Shown: positions 35,643 through 44,388, numbered from the stretch's first letter. The stretch: DNA of 64,000 nt from Clostridia bacterium (GCA_035628995.1 DASPIR010000008.1:1-64000), one strand, 5' to 3'. Translations and numbers: made by a program. The notes: generated by a model not told the origin, from the letters alone.

Positions 35643-36863
35643 TTATAATAAGGCAGACATCAAGGCATTGGTGAATCTCGGACGATAGATAAACAGGTCT
35701 TCAGGCCGGCTTTCGTCATACTTATATACAAGTGAGAAAAACGCATAGGATATTCCATTGTCGTAATCGGTCAATGCCTTTGTACCTGCCCAGCCTCCAT
35801 GATCTATAGTGTTAGGGGAACACAATGTTCCATTGTCATCCTTCTTGTTTCCTTTTACACTCCAGCCCAATCCCCAGCTGTCGTATTCCGAAAAGCCGTC
35901 CGCATTGTGGTTTCTTATCATGCTTTTTACACTGGCCGGCGATAAAACCCTGACATCACCAAACTGTCCATAGCAGCGCATCATTTCCATAAGCTTGATA
36001 TAATCATTTACGGTTGACTTCAGGGTGCCGCTGCCATCCTCAGCCAGGTATATTCTTTCGGAATTTGCCCAGGGATAACCTAAAACACGTTCAGATCTGC
36101 CAACTACTCTCTGCCATTTTTCCTTCGGCAATTTCCAGTGTGTATCTGTCATTCCAAGGGGATCGAAGAGTACACGCTTTGCAAACTCATCTATGGGCTG
36201 TCCGGTAATTTTATCAATGACACACTTGGCAATATCATAACCCCAATTTAAGTAAGACATGACTTTACGCGGTTCAACGCTCAAAGGAGCAAACTCTGCT
36301 ATGTGGTCATAAACCATATCTGGTATTACGTCATCATCACACTTTTCAAGTCCAAGCTTTTCATGTGCCTTTTTCATCGAAGCATACCATTCATCACGAG
36401 AAACGCTTTTCTCAACAAACTCAATTCCGAGCTTATTCTTAATGTAATTCTTTACAAACTCATCAAGCTCTTCACCTTCTGGCAGACCGCTGGTATGAGT
36501 CAGCAAATGCCATAAGCAAATTTTGTCTCTTCCTCCGTGAATGAAATCCGGCAGGTAATGCCTTACAGGGTCAACAAGATCAACCAACCCGTCCTCCTGA
36601 AGTATATGTAGAAGTATTGATGTTATTGGCTTTGTAAGGGACATAACTGGGAAAATAGTATTATAATCAAGTTTAACATCTGTAAATGATGTACCATAAA
36701 CACCTTCAAATATCAGCTCACCATATCGCATTACTTTTGTCACAATAGTAGGCCTGGTATCATCAGATACCCACTTTGCAAGCATACGATCAAGATATTC
36801 CAATCTGTCAATTCTTAATTTCAATTTGTCTGCACTTGATAGGGTAGCATTTGTGATTGTCAT
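35643..36863 (-). CDS. Serine hydrolase, beta-lactamase/PBP class C fold
   Basis: 406 residues from the ATG that follows AGGTGG by seven bases. The three active-site elements of the class C beta-lactamase family are visible: S75-L-T-K78, Y204-L-N206 in SYLNWGYD, and HGGWAGT in place of KTG near residue 348. No signal peptide is seen, so it is probably cytoplasmic and acts as an esterase or peptidase, not as a resistance enzyme. It is the first gene of the operon with the ABC-2 exporter, which suggests that it processes or detoxifies what the exporter carries. Confidence 0.85.
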   Translation of the reverse strand: MTITNATLSSADKLKLRIDRLEYLDRMLAKWVSDDTRPTIVTKVMRYGELIFEGVYGTSFTDVKLDYNTIFPVMSLTKPITSILLHILQEDGLVDLVDPVRHYLPDFIHGGRDKICLWHLLTHTSGLPEGEELDEFVKNYIKNKLGIEFVEKSVSRDEWYASMKKAHEKLGLEKCDDDVIPDMVYDHIAEFAPLSVEPRKVMSYLNWGYDIAKCVIDKITGQPIDEFAKRVLFDPLGMTDTHWKLPKEKWQRVVGRSERVLGYPWANSERIYLAEDGSGTLKSTVNDYIKLMEMMRCYGQFGDVRVLSPASVKSMIRNHNADGFSEYDSWGLGWSVKGNKKDDNGTLCSPNTIDHGGWAGTKALTDYDNGISYAFFSLVYKYDESRPEDLFIYRPRFTNALMSALL

Positions 36864-37038
36864 AAACACACCACCTAACTATTTAGTTTGAATATAATAT
36901 ATGATAGTTGAAATAGGTAAAATTGTCAATTTGTGCCTTATAAAGTTGGGGGGAAGCAAAAAAGTAGTTTGGTGCCAGTTTAATCAACTTGTCAACTTAT
37001 TCATTCAAAAGCAGAAGGAATCGGGCTTCTGCTTTTAT

Positions 37039-37170
37039 CTATCAAAACCAATATCAGAATTTTCGAGGGTAATATCGGAGTATCCCGGTAGTATATTATT
37101 TAGAAAAGTGCATATAATAGTAAATTTGCTAAGGATAGGTATTGAACAGTGCCTATCCATTATTTTTGTA
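37039..37170. repeat. Dispersed intergenic repeat copy D
   Basis: The core TATCAAAACCAATATCAGAA, TCGAGGGTAATATCGGAG, TATCCCGGTA, TATTATTTAGAAAAGTGCAT ends in GGATAGGTATT-GAACA-GTGCCTATCC, a strong hairpin with T tail. Just upstream GCAGAAG...CTTCTGC (about 37013-37032) forms another stem. Confidence 0.75.
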
Positions 37171-37221
37171 AAAATACTAGAAAAAAAGCGAAAAGAACCG
37201 TCCCTTATGCTTTTTTAAAAA

Positions 37222-37345
37222 ATAAAGCCGCTTTAGCGGTAGCTTGAAAACCTTTGCGCTTGGCAGACTATTCGTAGGGCTTTCAGCCCTGCCAGTAACA
37301 TGCCCTTATAGGGCAAGAGCAAACCACCGGCTTAACCGGCGGTTA
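37222..37345. ncRNA. Multi-hairpin structured element, possible MITE or IS605-type remnant
   Basis: Four GC-rich hairpins stand in line in otherwise AT-rich DNA: CCGC-TTTA-GCGG (about 37228-37239), AGGGC-TTTCA-GCCCT (37276-37290), TGCCC-TTATA-GGGCA (37301-37315) and CCACCGG-CTTAA-CCGGCGG (about 37324-37342). This resembles the structured ends or guide-RNA regions of IS200/IS605-type elements, but no transposase or TnpB gene is nearby. It may be a decayed element or a free-standing RNA. Confidence 0.45.
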
Positions 37346-37846
37346 TGATTGTGCTATTCCAAGGATTTTTGATACGGACCCTTCGCAAAATGTATTGCAG
37401 CATAAAATTCATAATTCTAAAAAATTACAAAATTACAAATATTTTACATAATGAGATTGCACTATATGTAAATATATGGTAATATAATATTGCGGACAAA
37501 ATATTAACCACACATATATTGATTGCTTTCTATTTTTCATTTCTGACTATATAAATCGCATCCTTCAGTTTACATTTTATATTAGAGCTATTAATTGCAA
37601 ATAGAACACGTTTTTCATTTTTTCAATGTAACATATTAAATGTGTTCTATAGAGATTATATTGCACACTAACTATTCTAGCCTTGAAGGACTTTCCTGAA
37701 ATTTTACATGGAGTATTACAATTGTTTATAGTACGGTGATATCTTCACATACTAAATGTAAAAAAATGGAGAGAGTGGTGTAATATGAGATAGGCATTAT
37801 AGTAATATGGTATCTTAGCTTAATAAAAACAAAGGAGGAAATGTTA

Positions 37847-40264
37847 ATGAAAAAGCTATTGAGTATCATTGTGATTTGCGTGTTTTTGCTGAGCATGGTT
37901 GTACAAGCTGCAGGTGCTGACCCGAAAACTATGAAGGATCCTGATATTGACAAAAAACTTAAGAAGGTAGAAATTTTAGAAAAACTGCAAGAGCTATCAT
38001 TAAAAAAAGATACGGAGTTCAAAATCAACTGGAATGAGGAAAAAGGCATCCCGGATTTTATAACCGGTAATTTGTCCGAAACGCCGGTGCAAGACGAAGC
38101 GGATGCAATTGCATTTCTCGAAAATACTAAGGATATGTTTGGTATCCAGAACGGCAGTTTCAAAATAGAAAAAACCTATGAGGATGAGCTGAATACGAAA
38201 CATTATCGTGCACAGCTGACTGTTGACGAGATTCCGGTATATGGAGCCGAGCTTATTGTCCATACAAACCCGGAGGGTGGAGTATATTCAATTAATGGAC
38301 AGGCTGAGCCAGATATCCCTGCTAAAGCATGGAAAAAGATGATTGAAATAAATGAAAAAGAAGCAATTGCTGCTGCTGAGAGTTACTTAGGCATTGAGTT
38401 GAAAAAAGAAAACTACTCACATGAACCGTCGGCAGATATTTACTTATACCAGGCAAATAGTGAATGGCAGCCTGTATATCTGACTACTCTCCAATTTATT
38501 GATCCATATCCGGCTAACTGGAAAATATTTGTTAATGCTGAAAGCGGAAAAGTAGTAGATTCCTTTAACTCTGCTGCCGGCACGGCATCAGTAGGTACAG
38601 GTACCGGTGTTCACGGTGAGACAAGAAGTCTGAACACAGATTACACTGGCGGAACCTATTATCTCAGGGATCTTACAAAAAGCGCACAAATAACTACCTA
38701 TGACTTGAACCATTCAACGTATGGTAATGGAACACTGATGTCTGATACAGACAACAACTTTAATTCTACAGTACAGAGAGCAGGTGTAGATGCACACTAT
38801 TTTGCAGGCATCGTATATGATTACTATAAGAATAAGTTTAATAGAAACAGCTACAATGGCAACGGTGCAGAAATTATATCCAGGGTTCACTATGGAACTA
38901 ATTACAATAACGCAGGCTGGACAGGCTATGAAATGATTTACGGAGACGGAGACGGGACGACCTTCGGACCTTTCAGCGGTGCCCTGGACGTTATAGCCCA
39001 CGAGCTTACACATGCTGTTACTGAGAATGAGGCAAACCTTGAATATCAAGATCAGCCTGGTGCATTAAACGAATCTTTCTCAGATATATTCGGTTATCTG
39101 GCAGAAGAAGATACTGATGACTGGCAGATGGGCGAGGATTGCTACACACCAAATACACCAGGAGATGCATTGAGGGATTTGCAGGATCCGACACTCTATG
39201 ATCAGCCGGCACATATGGACGATTATTTATATACAAGCGAAGATTACGGTGGAGTGCATACCAACAGCGGTATCCCGAACAAGGCGTTCTATAATATTGC
39301 AACTGCAATTAATAATAACTCCAAGGTAGAAAACATTTATTACAGGGCTCTGACAACTTACCTGACAACAACCTCACAGTTTACCGATGCAAGAACTGCG
39401 TTGGAGCAATCTGCTAAAGACCTTTATGGTACAAGCAGTACTGAAGCTCAAGCAGTAGCTAACGGCTTTACAGCGGTAGGCATAGGCAGCTCTTCAAGTC
39501 AGGATAATTATGAGCCGAATGATACTATGGGTGCTGCATATGGAGCTTTGACTAGTGCTACTAACTACAATTCATACATATCGACATCAAGTGATATCGA
39601 CTATTATTACTTTGACACCACTGCTGCAGGTACTATAACAGTTACATTAACTAATCTGCCAAAGGACTATGATTTATATCTGTATAATTCCAGCGGAACC
39701 CAGCTTGGCAGATCAATAAATGGTTCAACTACCAATGAGAATATATCATATTCTGCCTCCAATGCAGGAAAATTCTATGTCAAGGTTATCGGATACAATG
39801 GGGTAAACAGTACCTCACCGTATACCTTAAATGCAACGTACCCCACTGGCGGTGGCGGTTCTTACCAATGGTACTATGAGACTACGAGCATGGACTCGCC
39901 ACATAATTACACCAACAATTACAATGGCTCACAGAATTATACCAAAACCGGTGCACAGAAAGTGTCTGTACATTTCTCCAGATTTGAGACAGAAAGCGGA
40001 TATGATTTTGTCTATATAAAGGACAAAAATGGTAATACTATAGCTACATATGATGGAACCAAGAGTGCATTCTGGGCTACTGTTGATGGAGATAAGATCA
40101 CTATCAACCTGGTAACTGATTACAGTGTAACAGCATATGGCTATCACATCGATCAAGTAGGATATTACTCAAGTACGCCTCTTGTTGTAGGTGAGTCTGC
40201 TGCAAATGACAATATATTGTCTACGGATGAGTTGCTGGCACCGGAAGATTTACCGAAGAAATAA
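37847..40264 (+). CDS. Secreted M4 family metalloprotease (thermolysin-like) with PPC and CUB-like domains
   Basis: 805 residues from the second ATG, eight bases after AGGAGG. A signal peptide (about 1-22, ending AAGA) is followed by an FTP/PepSY propeptide (to about 240), the M4 catalytic domain with H385-E-L-T-H389, third zinc ligand E409 in NESFSD and the acid/base His H471 in VHTNSGIPNKAFYN, a pre-peptidase C-terminal (PPC) domain starting near DNYEPNDT, and a C-terminal CUB-like domain (SGYDFVYIKDKNGN). It is made as a proenzyme and matures outside the cell to digest proteins. It stands alone, with its own strong terminator. Confidence 0.95.
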   Translation: MKKLLSIIVICVFLLSMVVQAAGADPKTMKDPDIDKKLKKVEILEKLQELSLKKDTEFKINWNEEKGIPDFITGNLSETPVQDEADAIAFLENTKDMFGIQNGSFKIEKTYEDELNTKHYRAQLTVDEIPVYGAELIVHTNPEGGVYSINGQAEPDIPAKAWKKMIEINEKEAIAAAESYLGIELKKENYSHEPSADIYLYQANSEWQPVYLTTLQFIDPYPANWKIFVNAESGKVVDSFNSAAGTASVGTGTGVHGETRSLNTDYTGGTYYLRDLTKSAQITTYDLNHSTYGNGTLMSDTDNNFNSTVQRAGVDAHYFAGIVYDYYKNKFNRNSYNGNGAEIISRVHYGTNYNNAGWTGYEMIYGDGDGTTFGPFSGALDVIAHELTHAVTENEANLEYQDQPGALNESFSDIFGYLAEEDTDDWQMGEDCYTPNTPGDALRDLQDPTLYDQPAHMDDYLYTSEDYGGVHTNSGIPNKAFYNIATAINNNSKVENIYYRALTTYLTTTSQFTDARTALEQSAKDLYGTSSTEAQAVANGFTAVGIGSSSSQDNYEPNDTMGAAYGALTSATNYNSYISTSSDIDYYYFDTTAAGTITVTLTNLPKDYDLYLYNSSGTQLGRSINGSTTNENISYSASNAGKFYVKVIGYNGVNSTSPYTLNATYPTGGGGSYQWYYETTSMDSPHNYTNNYNGSQNYTKTGAQKVSVHFSRFETESGYDFVYIKDKNGNTIATYDGTKSAFWATVDGDKITINLVTDYSVTAYGYHIDQVGYYSSTPLVVGESAANDNILSTDELLAPEDLPKK

Positions 40265-40302
40265 GAAGTAATTAAGATAAACTAGTCAGTAGATATCCTC
40301 AA

Positions 40303-40348
40303 ATATAACAGGCATCCTGTGAAATTCAGGATGCCTGTTATATGTTTT
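40303..40348 (+). terminator. Rho-independent terminator of the M4 protease gene
   Basis: A 17-bp stem ATATAACAGGCATCCTG / CAGGATGCCTGTTATAT (40303-40319 with 40327-40343) with a T-rich tail. Confidence 0.9.
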
Positions 40349-40544
40349 TGTTAATCAGAACAATAAGTGCCAGGTGCAAAAATTATTAAGTTATTGAAGA
40401 AGCCCCTTCTTGTTATAGTATTAGCAATAGATACATTAAGCGTATAAATGCCAAGCACCGAACAAGAGAACAAAATGAGTGTCAACGTGTCAGCTTATCA
40501 ACTTACTTGCTCATCAGAGTACAGGGAAAGTCCCTCAGATTCTA

Positions 40545-40769
40545 TCGTTCAAAACCAATATCGGAATTTTTGAGGGTAATATGGGAGTATCCCGGTAACC
40601 TTCGGACAATTTATAAAACTGAACAACTAATAAGTTTACAGAAGATAGGCATTCAACAATGTCTATCTTTTTTTGGATGAGCGCACTAATCTATTGCAGT
40701 AATATGTTCTTATGCTCTGCACCTAGCACTATTATCTTTACTCACCAGCTTGAGAGCTGGTGTTTTTTT
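40545..40769. repeat. Dispersed repeat copy E followed by a second terminator
   Basis: The core at 40545-40675 (TTCAAAACCAATATCGGAAT, TTGAGGGTAATATGGGAG, TATCCCGG) ends in AAGATAGGCATT...AATGTCTATCTT with seven T. Then CACCAGCT-TGAG-AGCTGGTG-TTTTTTT (40743-40769) forms a classical terminator. The block upstream (GTCAACGTGTCAGCTTATCAACTTAC near 40480) extends the repeat. Nothing else is seen between 40265 and 40819. Confidence 0.75.
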
Positions 40770-40819
40770 ATGCTCAAAATTAGGGGGTACACTTATTTAA
40801 ATAAGAAAATGTTAAAAAC

Positions 40820-40833
40820 TTGATTTTAATCAA
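40820..40833. promoter_or_regulatory. FNR-type operator TTGAT-N4-ATCAA
   Basis: TTGATTTTAATCAA is a perfect FNR consensus palindrome. A -10-like TAGAAT (40856-40861) would put transcription start near 40868, so the box centre is at about -41.5, the class II activator position. It precedes the HMA gene. The Crp/Fnr protein at 42730 has the E..SR recognition residues that read TTGAT in FNR. Confidence 0.75.
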
Positions 40834-40901
40834 GGTTGTTATTTCTGAACTAAATTAGAATTAGACTATGGAAACAAACAAAATGAAAGGAGGAAAAACA
40901 A

Positions 40902-41123
40902 ATGAAAAAATTATCGATTCAACTTGAACAATTGACATGTCCGTCGTGCATAAGAAAAATTGAAACAACTGTACATAAAACAGTCGGAGTAGATTCGGCA
41001 GAGGTACTGTTCAACTCAAGCAAGGTAAAGGTCCAATTTGATGAAACAAAAATCGAAGCAAAACAACTGGAAAAAATTATTAAAAGCCTTGGGTATTCAG
41101 TTTTATCAACCAAAGTATCTTAA
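40902..41123 (+). CDS. Heavy-metal-associated (HMA) domain protein, CopZ-like
   Basis: 73 residues forming one HMA fold (beta-alpha-beta-beta-alpha-beta) with the metal-binding C13-P-S-C16 (LTCPSCIRKIE). In CopZ-type chaperones this site binds Cu(I); the proline in place of the usual MxC form is unusual. AAAGGAGG precedes the ATG. The gene sits behind a perfect FNR-type box and is followed 32 bp later by the DUF6448-LysM gene, so the group is probably switched on by the nearby Crp/Fnr protein under low oxygen or redox stress. No copper ATPase gene is linked in this window. Confidence 0.85.
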   Translation: MKKLSIQLEQLTCPSCIRKIETTVHKTVGVDSAEVLFNSSKVKVQFDETKIEAKQLEKIIKSLGYSVLSTKVS

Positions 41124-41155
41124 CAAAAAATAATAATTATCAGGAGGAATAAAAA

Positions 41156-41998
41156 ATGATAACAAACATTATAAAATCCAACGGGATTAAATCGAGTATG
41201 AGGAAATCAATTCTGGCTCTTGCTACTGCAGCAGCAATGGTAGTGATGGTGCCGTTAACAGCCAATGCTCATTGTGACACAATGGATGGCCCTACTGTGG
41301 CTGACGGTATGAAAGCAATGGAGAACAATAACGTTAATTATGTGCTGAAATGGGTGCAGCCGGAATATGAAGATCAAATAACAAAGATCTTCAACCTTAG
41401 CATGAAAGTTAAAGGCCTAAGCCCGGAAGCAAAGGAAGTATCCGAACAGTATTTCTTCAGTGAGCTTGTCAGAATGCACAGAGCAGGAGAAAGTGCACCT
41501 TTTGATGGATTGAAACCTTCAGGAACACCTATCGATGAAAAAGTACTGGCAGCGGATAAAAGCATTGAAGTTGGGAATTTATCACCTGTTGAAGGTTTGA
41601 TAGAAGAAGAAAAGATGCCTGAGCTAACAGAAAGATTTGAAAAAGTAATGGCTTTAAAGAATTTTGATGTAAACAGCGTTGATGCCGGAAGGGAATATAT
41701 TGAAGCCTATGTTAAATTCTTCAAATTCGCTGAAGGAGAAGAAGATCATGATACACATGGAGCTGTAGACGCCCATGGAACAGTAGATGTTCATGGTGCT
41801 GAAGCGGTTCACGATGCAGATAGTGTTAATGGAGAGGCTGCTCATACAGAAGTTGCTTATACAGTGAAGTCTGGGGACGTATTATGGAAAATCGCTTTGA
41901 AATTTGATACAACTTATCAAGAAATTCAAAAACTAAATAACATTGTTAGCCCAAACTTTATTTACCCTGGGCAAACATTAATAATTCCGGCTAAATAA
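41156..41998 (+). CDS. DUF6448 protein with C-terminal LysM domain, secreted
   Basis: 280 residues: a signal peptide (about 15-38, ending ANA), a DUF6448 domain starting with AHCDTMDGP and running to about residue 195, a His-rich linker with DTHGAVDAHGTVDVHGAE, and a LysM domain (YTVKSGDVLWKIALKFDTT...IYPGQTLIIPAK) that binds peptidoglycan. The His-rich linker and DUF6448 start (HCD) suggest metal binding at the cell surface. It follows the HMA gene in one transcript behind the FNR-type box. AGGAGG precedes the ATG. Function is not established for the family. Confidence 0.8.
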   Translation: MITNIIKSNGIKSSMRKSILALATAAAMVVMVPLTANAHCDTMDGPTVADGMKAMENNNVNYVLKWVQPEYEDQITKIFNLSMKVKGLSPEAKEVSEQYFFSELVRMHRAGESAPFDGLKPSGTPIDEKVLAADKSIEVGNLSPVEGLIEEEKMPELTERFEKVMALKNFDVNSVDAGREYIEAYVKFFKFAEGEEDHDTHGAVDAHGTVDVHGAEAVHDADSVNGEAAHTEVAYTVKSGDVLWKIALKFDTTYQEIQKLNNIVSPNFIYPGQTLIIPAK

Positions 41999-42019
41999 TA
42001 TAGCTATATAAACAGAATA

Positions 42020-42058
42020 GAATTCCGCTTCATAGATTATTATCTTGAAGCGGAATTC
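42020..42058. terminator. Inverted repeat after the DUF6448-LysM gene
   Basis: GAATTCCGCTTCA pairs perfectly with TGAAGCGGAATTC (42020-42032 with 42046-42058). There is no T run on the plus strand, so it may be a weak terminator or an mRNA-stabilising hairpin. Confidence 0.55.
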
Positions 42059-42102
42059 CACTAAACTAAAAAAATGTTATTTCATAGAAATGAGGTAAAA
42101 AA

Positions 42103-42603
42103 ATGAGTGCAGCAATAAAAGCATTTTCTAATATAGCAGTCATTATCATTGCTTCAATATTGTTATATAATTTTGTTTTCTTTGTTATCGTTGTACCAAG
42201 TGCTTCAATGTATCCGACTATTGACATCGGTGACAGGATTATAACAACAAGGATCCACGATGCTTCTTCAATTGAAAGGGGAGACATTTTGGTGTTCTAT
42301 TCAGATGAACTACAGGAAACAATGGTAAAGCGGGTCATCGGCCTGCCAAATGACAGGGTTGAAATTGATTTGAACGGGAAGGTGTTTGTGAACAACCAAA
42401 AGCTGGATGAAGCTTATGTAAAATACCCTGACAATACAAGTGGCAGATATAAAGTCCCTGAGGGAGAATATTTCTTTCTGGGAGATTTCAGAGACCATTC
42501 CTTTGACAGCAGAAAATGGGAGAATCCATTTATTCAGGAAGATAAGATTCTAGGCGAGGCTAAACTGATATTATTTCCATTCGATAGAATGTCCATGCTT
42601 TAG
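42103..42603 (+). CDS. lepB: Signal peptidase I
   Basis: 166 residues, single N-terminal membrane anchor (about 9-31). The catalytic Ser is S35 in PSASMYP and the general-base Lys K76 in MVKRVIG; the C-terminal box GDFRDHSFDSR is present. It removes signal peptides of exported proteins outside the membrane. It lies in a group of exported metal-binding proteins, just after the DUF6448-LysM gene, and may be a dedicated copy for their processing. Name by family; the genome may hold other copies. Confidence 0.9.
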   Translation: MSAAIKAFSNIAVIIIASILLYNFVFFVIVVPSASMYPTIDIGDRIITTRIHDASSIERGDILVFYSDELQETMVKRVIGLPNDRVEIDLNGKVFVNNQKLDEAYVKYPDNTSGRYKVPEGEYFFLGDFRDHSFDSRKWENPFIQEDKILGEAKLILFPFDRMSML

Positions 42604-42729
42604 TAATGATTAATATAGTTTTTTCCAATCTGTATGATATAAAAAAATGAGACAGAAAACTTTGAAATGTGGTAAGTTTAATGTAATAGATCCACTTCGA
42701 AACGTAAGTTAAGAAAAGGAGCTTTTATT

Positions 42730-43458
42730 ATGAAAGAAATAGAAATTAAAGGGCATGAGGACCATCACCACCATCACCATAATCATGGTGCAGAAGCACA
42801 TGAAGCCTGTGTTTCCCTGGTGCCGATTTTTAATCATTTAGAAAAAGAGCAAATGGAAGAAATCATGGAAGTGACACATTCTGTTTCATACAGAAAAGGA
42901 GAAAATATTTATCGCGCAGGTGACCAGTCAGACTCGCTTTACATCGTGAGTGAGGGAAGGGTAAAAATTTACAGGCTGTCTGAATCAGGAAAAGAGCAGC
43001 TGCTGCGTGTCCTACATCCGGGAGATTTTACAGGCGAGCTGGCTTTGTTTAGAGAAACAATACATGAAGCTTATGCGGATGCAATGGAAGAAACCAGTAT
43101 CTGCACAGTGAAACGTTCCGATCTGCAAGGGCTTCTTTTGAAATACCCCTCAATTTCTATAAAGGTGTTGGTTGAATTTTCAAGCAGGCTTGAACAGTCA
43201 GAAAAGCAGGCAACACGTTTTGCAACCGAAAAAGTAGAGACAAGGATTGCACTTTTTTTAGCTGAGTGTATAGATGCCGAAAGCCATTCAAAGGAATTTG
43301 TGCTGCCAATGAGCAAAAAAGACCTTGCCTCATATCTTGGTACAACTCCTGAAACTATCAGCCGTAAATTATTCGAGCTTGAAGATGCAGGTTATATAAA
43401 GCAGAAGACGCAAAAGAGGATTGAGATTTTGGATTTAGATGGACTTCTCCTTACCTGA
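42730..43458 (+). CDS. Crp/Fnr family transcriptional regulator with His-rich N-terminus
   Basis: 242 residues. The first 30 carry a run of His (HEDHHHHHHNHGAEAHEAC) absent from ordinary Crp/Fnr proteins and suited to metal binding. Then comes the cyclic-nucleotide-binding-type beta-roll (about 35-150), a dimer helix, and a winged HTH with the recognition helix TPETISRKLFEL. The E..SR triad equals the residues of FNR that read TTGAT. The four N-terminal Cys for an FNR iron-sulphur cluster are absent. AAAAGGAG precedes the ATG. It probably controls the HMA gene group through the box at 40820. Confidence 0.85.
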   Translation: MKEIEIKGHEDHHHHHHNHGAEAHEACVSLVPIFNHLEKEQMEEIMEVTHSVSYRKGENIYRAGDQSDSLYIVSEGRVKIYRLSESGKEQLLRVLHPGDFTGELALFRETIHEAYADAMEETSICTVKRSDLQGLLLKYPSISIKVLVEFSSRLEQSEKQATRFATEKVETRIALFLAECIDAESHSKEFVLPMSKKDLASYLGTTPETISRKLFELEDAGYIKQKTQKRIEILDLDGLLLT

Positions 43459-43586
43459 CAGACTAATCCTGCCACTAAATAGGCTTAAATACAAGTCAAA
43501 TGGGGTTGGATTACATTTTGCCAAGACGAAAATAAATGATAAGTTTGGTGTCTGCCACCATGAATATAAAATTTTAGCAATTAATA

Positions 43587-43615
43587 TTGACAGTATAATA
43601 TAGTAATGATACAAT
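43587..43615 (+). promoter_or_regulatory. Sigma-A promoter of the first TetR gene
   Basis: TTGACA (43587-43592), a 17-bp spacer and TACAAT (43610-43615) make a near-consensus promoter. The TetR operator begins two bases after the -10, so transcription would start inside it and the gene is probably autorepressed. This also rules out the GTG at 43616 as translation start. Confidence 0.85.
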
Positions 43616-43617
43616 GT

Positions 43618-43642
43618 GAATGAACACAAAATATATTCATTC
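43618..43642. promoter_or_regulatory. TetR operator 1 (GAATGAA-N11-TTCATTC)
   Basis: A perfect 7-bp inverted repeat with an 11-bp centre, just after the -10 of the TetR gene. The same pattern with the same spacing occurs at 44389-44413 and 46567-46591. Confidence 0.85.
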
Positions 43643-43663
43643 AGGATAATGGAGGCAGGTTAC

Positions 43664-44248
43664 TTGATAGATAAGAAAGCAGAGATATTTAATGCCGCAA
43701 GAGAATTGTTCTACTCCAAAGGCTTCAAAGACACTAACATTTCTGATATAGCTAAGCTGGCTGAGATTGGTGTAGGTACCTTTTATAACTACTATTCCTC
43801 GAAAGAGAAGCTTTTCTTAGAGGTTTATTTCAAAGAAAATGAGGATCATAAAAAGCATTTGTTCGAATCTATGAACTTGAATGATGATCCCGTAGCAATG
43901 ATTACAAAGATGGTCGCAAAGAACGCCAGTGATATGAATTCAAATCTGATACTGAAGGAATGGTATAACAAGGAGCTCTTTAGTAAGCTTGAGCAGTCCT
44001 TTTATGAACAGGGCCGCATGGAGAGCTTTGATGAGACCATGCGTAGCGGTGAAGCAGAGTTAATCAGGAAGTGGAAGGCTGAAGGGAAAATAAGGGTCGA
44101 TATAGATGATGAGATGATAATAGCTATTTTTAACGCTATACTTTATATCGATATTCATAAAACAGAAATCGGGATTCAGCATTTTCCACAGATTTTGTTT
44201 TATATAACAGAATTCATAATGAAAGGTTTAACTGATTGCCCAAAATAA
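43664..44248 (+). CDS. TetR/AcrR family regulator, copy 1
   Basis: 194 residues from the TTG at 43664, eight bases after GGAGG and after the promoter and operator. The N-terminal HTH is typical (AARELFYSKGFKDTNISDIAKLAEIGVGTFYNYYSSKEKLF). The ligand-binding part is close to that of the second TetR gene at 45949 (both with NSNLILKEWYN and FSKLEQ). It probably binds the three GAATGAA-N11-TTCATTC sites in this region, including one in its own promoter, and represses the flavin/oxidoreductase genes until an unknown ligand appears. Confidence 0.9.
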   Translation: MIDKKAEIFNAARELFYSKGFKDTNISDIAKLAEIGVGTFYNYYSSKEKLFLEVYFKENEDHKKHLFESMNLNDDPVAMITKMVAKNASDMNSNLILKEWYNKELFSKLEQSFYEQGRMESFDETMRSGEAELIRKWKAEGKIRVDIDDEMIIAIFNAILYIDIHKTEIGIQHFPQILFYITEFIMKGLTDCPK

Positions 44249-44292
44249 AAAAGGCTTCTATTAATGCTTTCAACGACTAAGGAAGCCTTTTA
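44249..44292 (+). terminator. Rho-independent terminator
   Basis: AAAGGCTTC pairs with GAAGCCTTT (44250-44258 with 44282-44290), followed by TT(A)T. It separates the TetR gene from the ApbE operon. Confidence 0.75.
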
Positions 44293-44388
44293 TGAAACTC
44301 GTTTACGGGGCGTGACAAATCAATGTGGAACAGGACGCCCCTACTCGTTATAAAAAATCAATTTGGGCAGTTATTTTTACCTTAATGT

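Larger units (their letters stand above)
36864..37846. other. Long intergenic region: repeat copy D and AT-rich leader
   Basis: 983 bp without a supported gene. It holds the dispersed repeat copy D (37039-37170), a hairpin-rich stretch (37222-37345), and an AT-rich leader before the M4 protease. In the leader TAGAACAC (about 37603) and GTGTTCTA (about 37644) form an inverted repeat 30 bp apart, a possible regulatory site for the protease gene. AAAGGAGGAA precedes the start. Confidence 0.6.

Noticed and set aside
37726-38163. Minus-strand ORF of 145 aa over the M4 protease start
   Set aside because: Opposite the signal peptide and propeptide of a clear M4 protease; low-complexity hydrophobic translation.
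26392-40675. CRISPR array
   Set aside because: Repeats are about 130 bp, kilobases apart and separated by genes; no repeat-spacer pattern and no cas gene in the window.
43616-43663. GTG at 43616 as start of the first TetR gene
   Set aside because: It would precede the transcription start implied by the promoter at 43587-43615 and lie over the operator; TTG at 43664 has a GGAGG.
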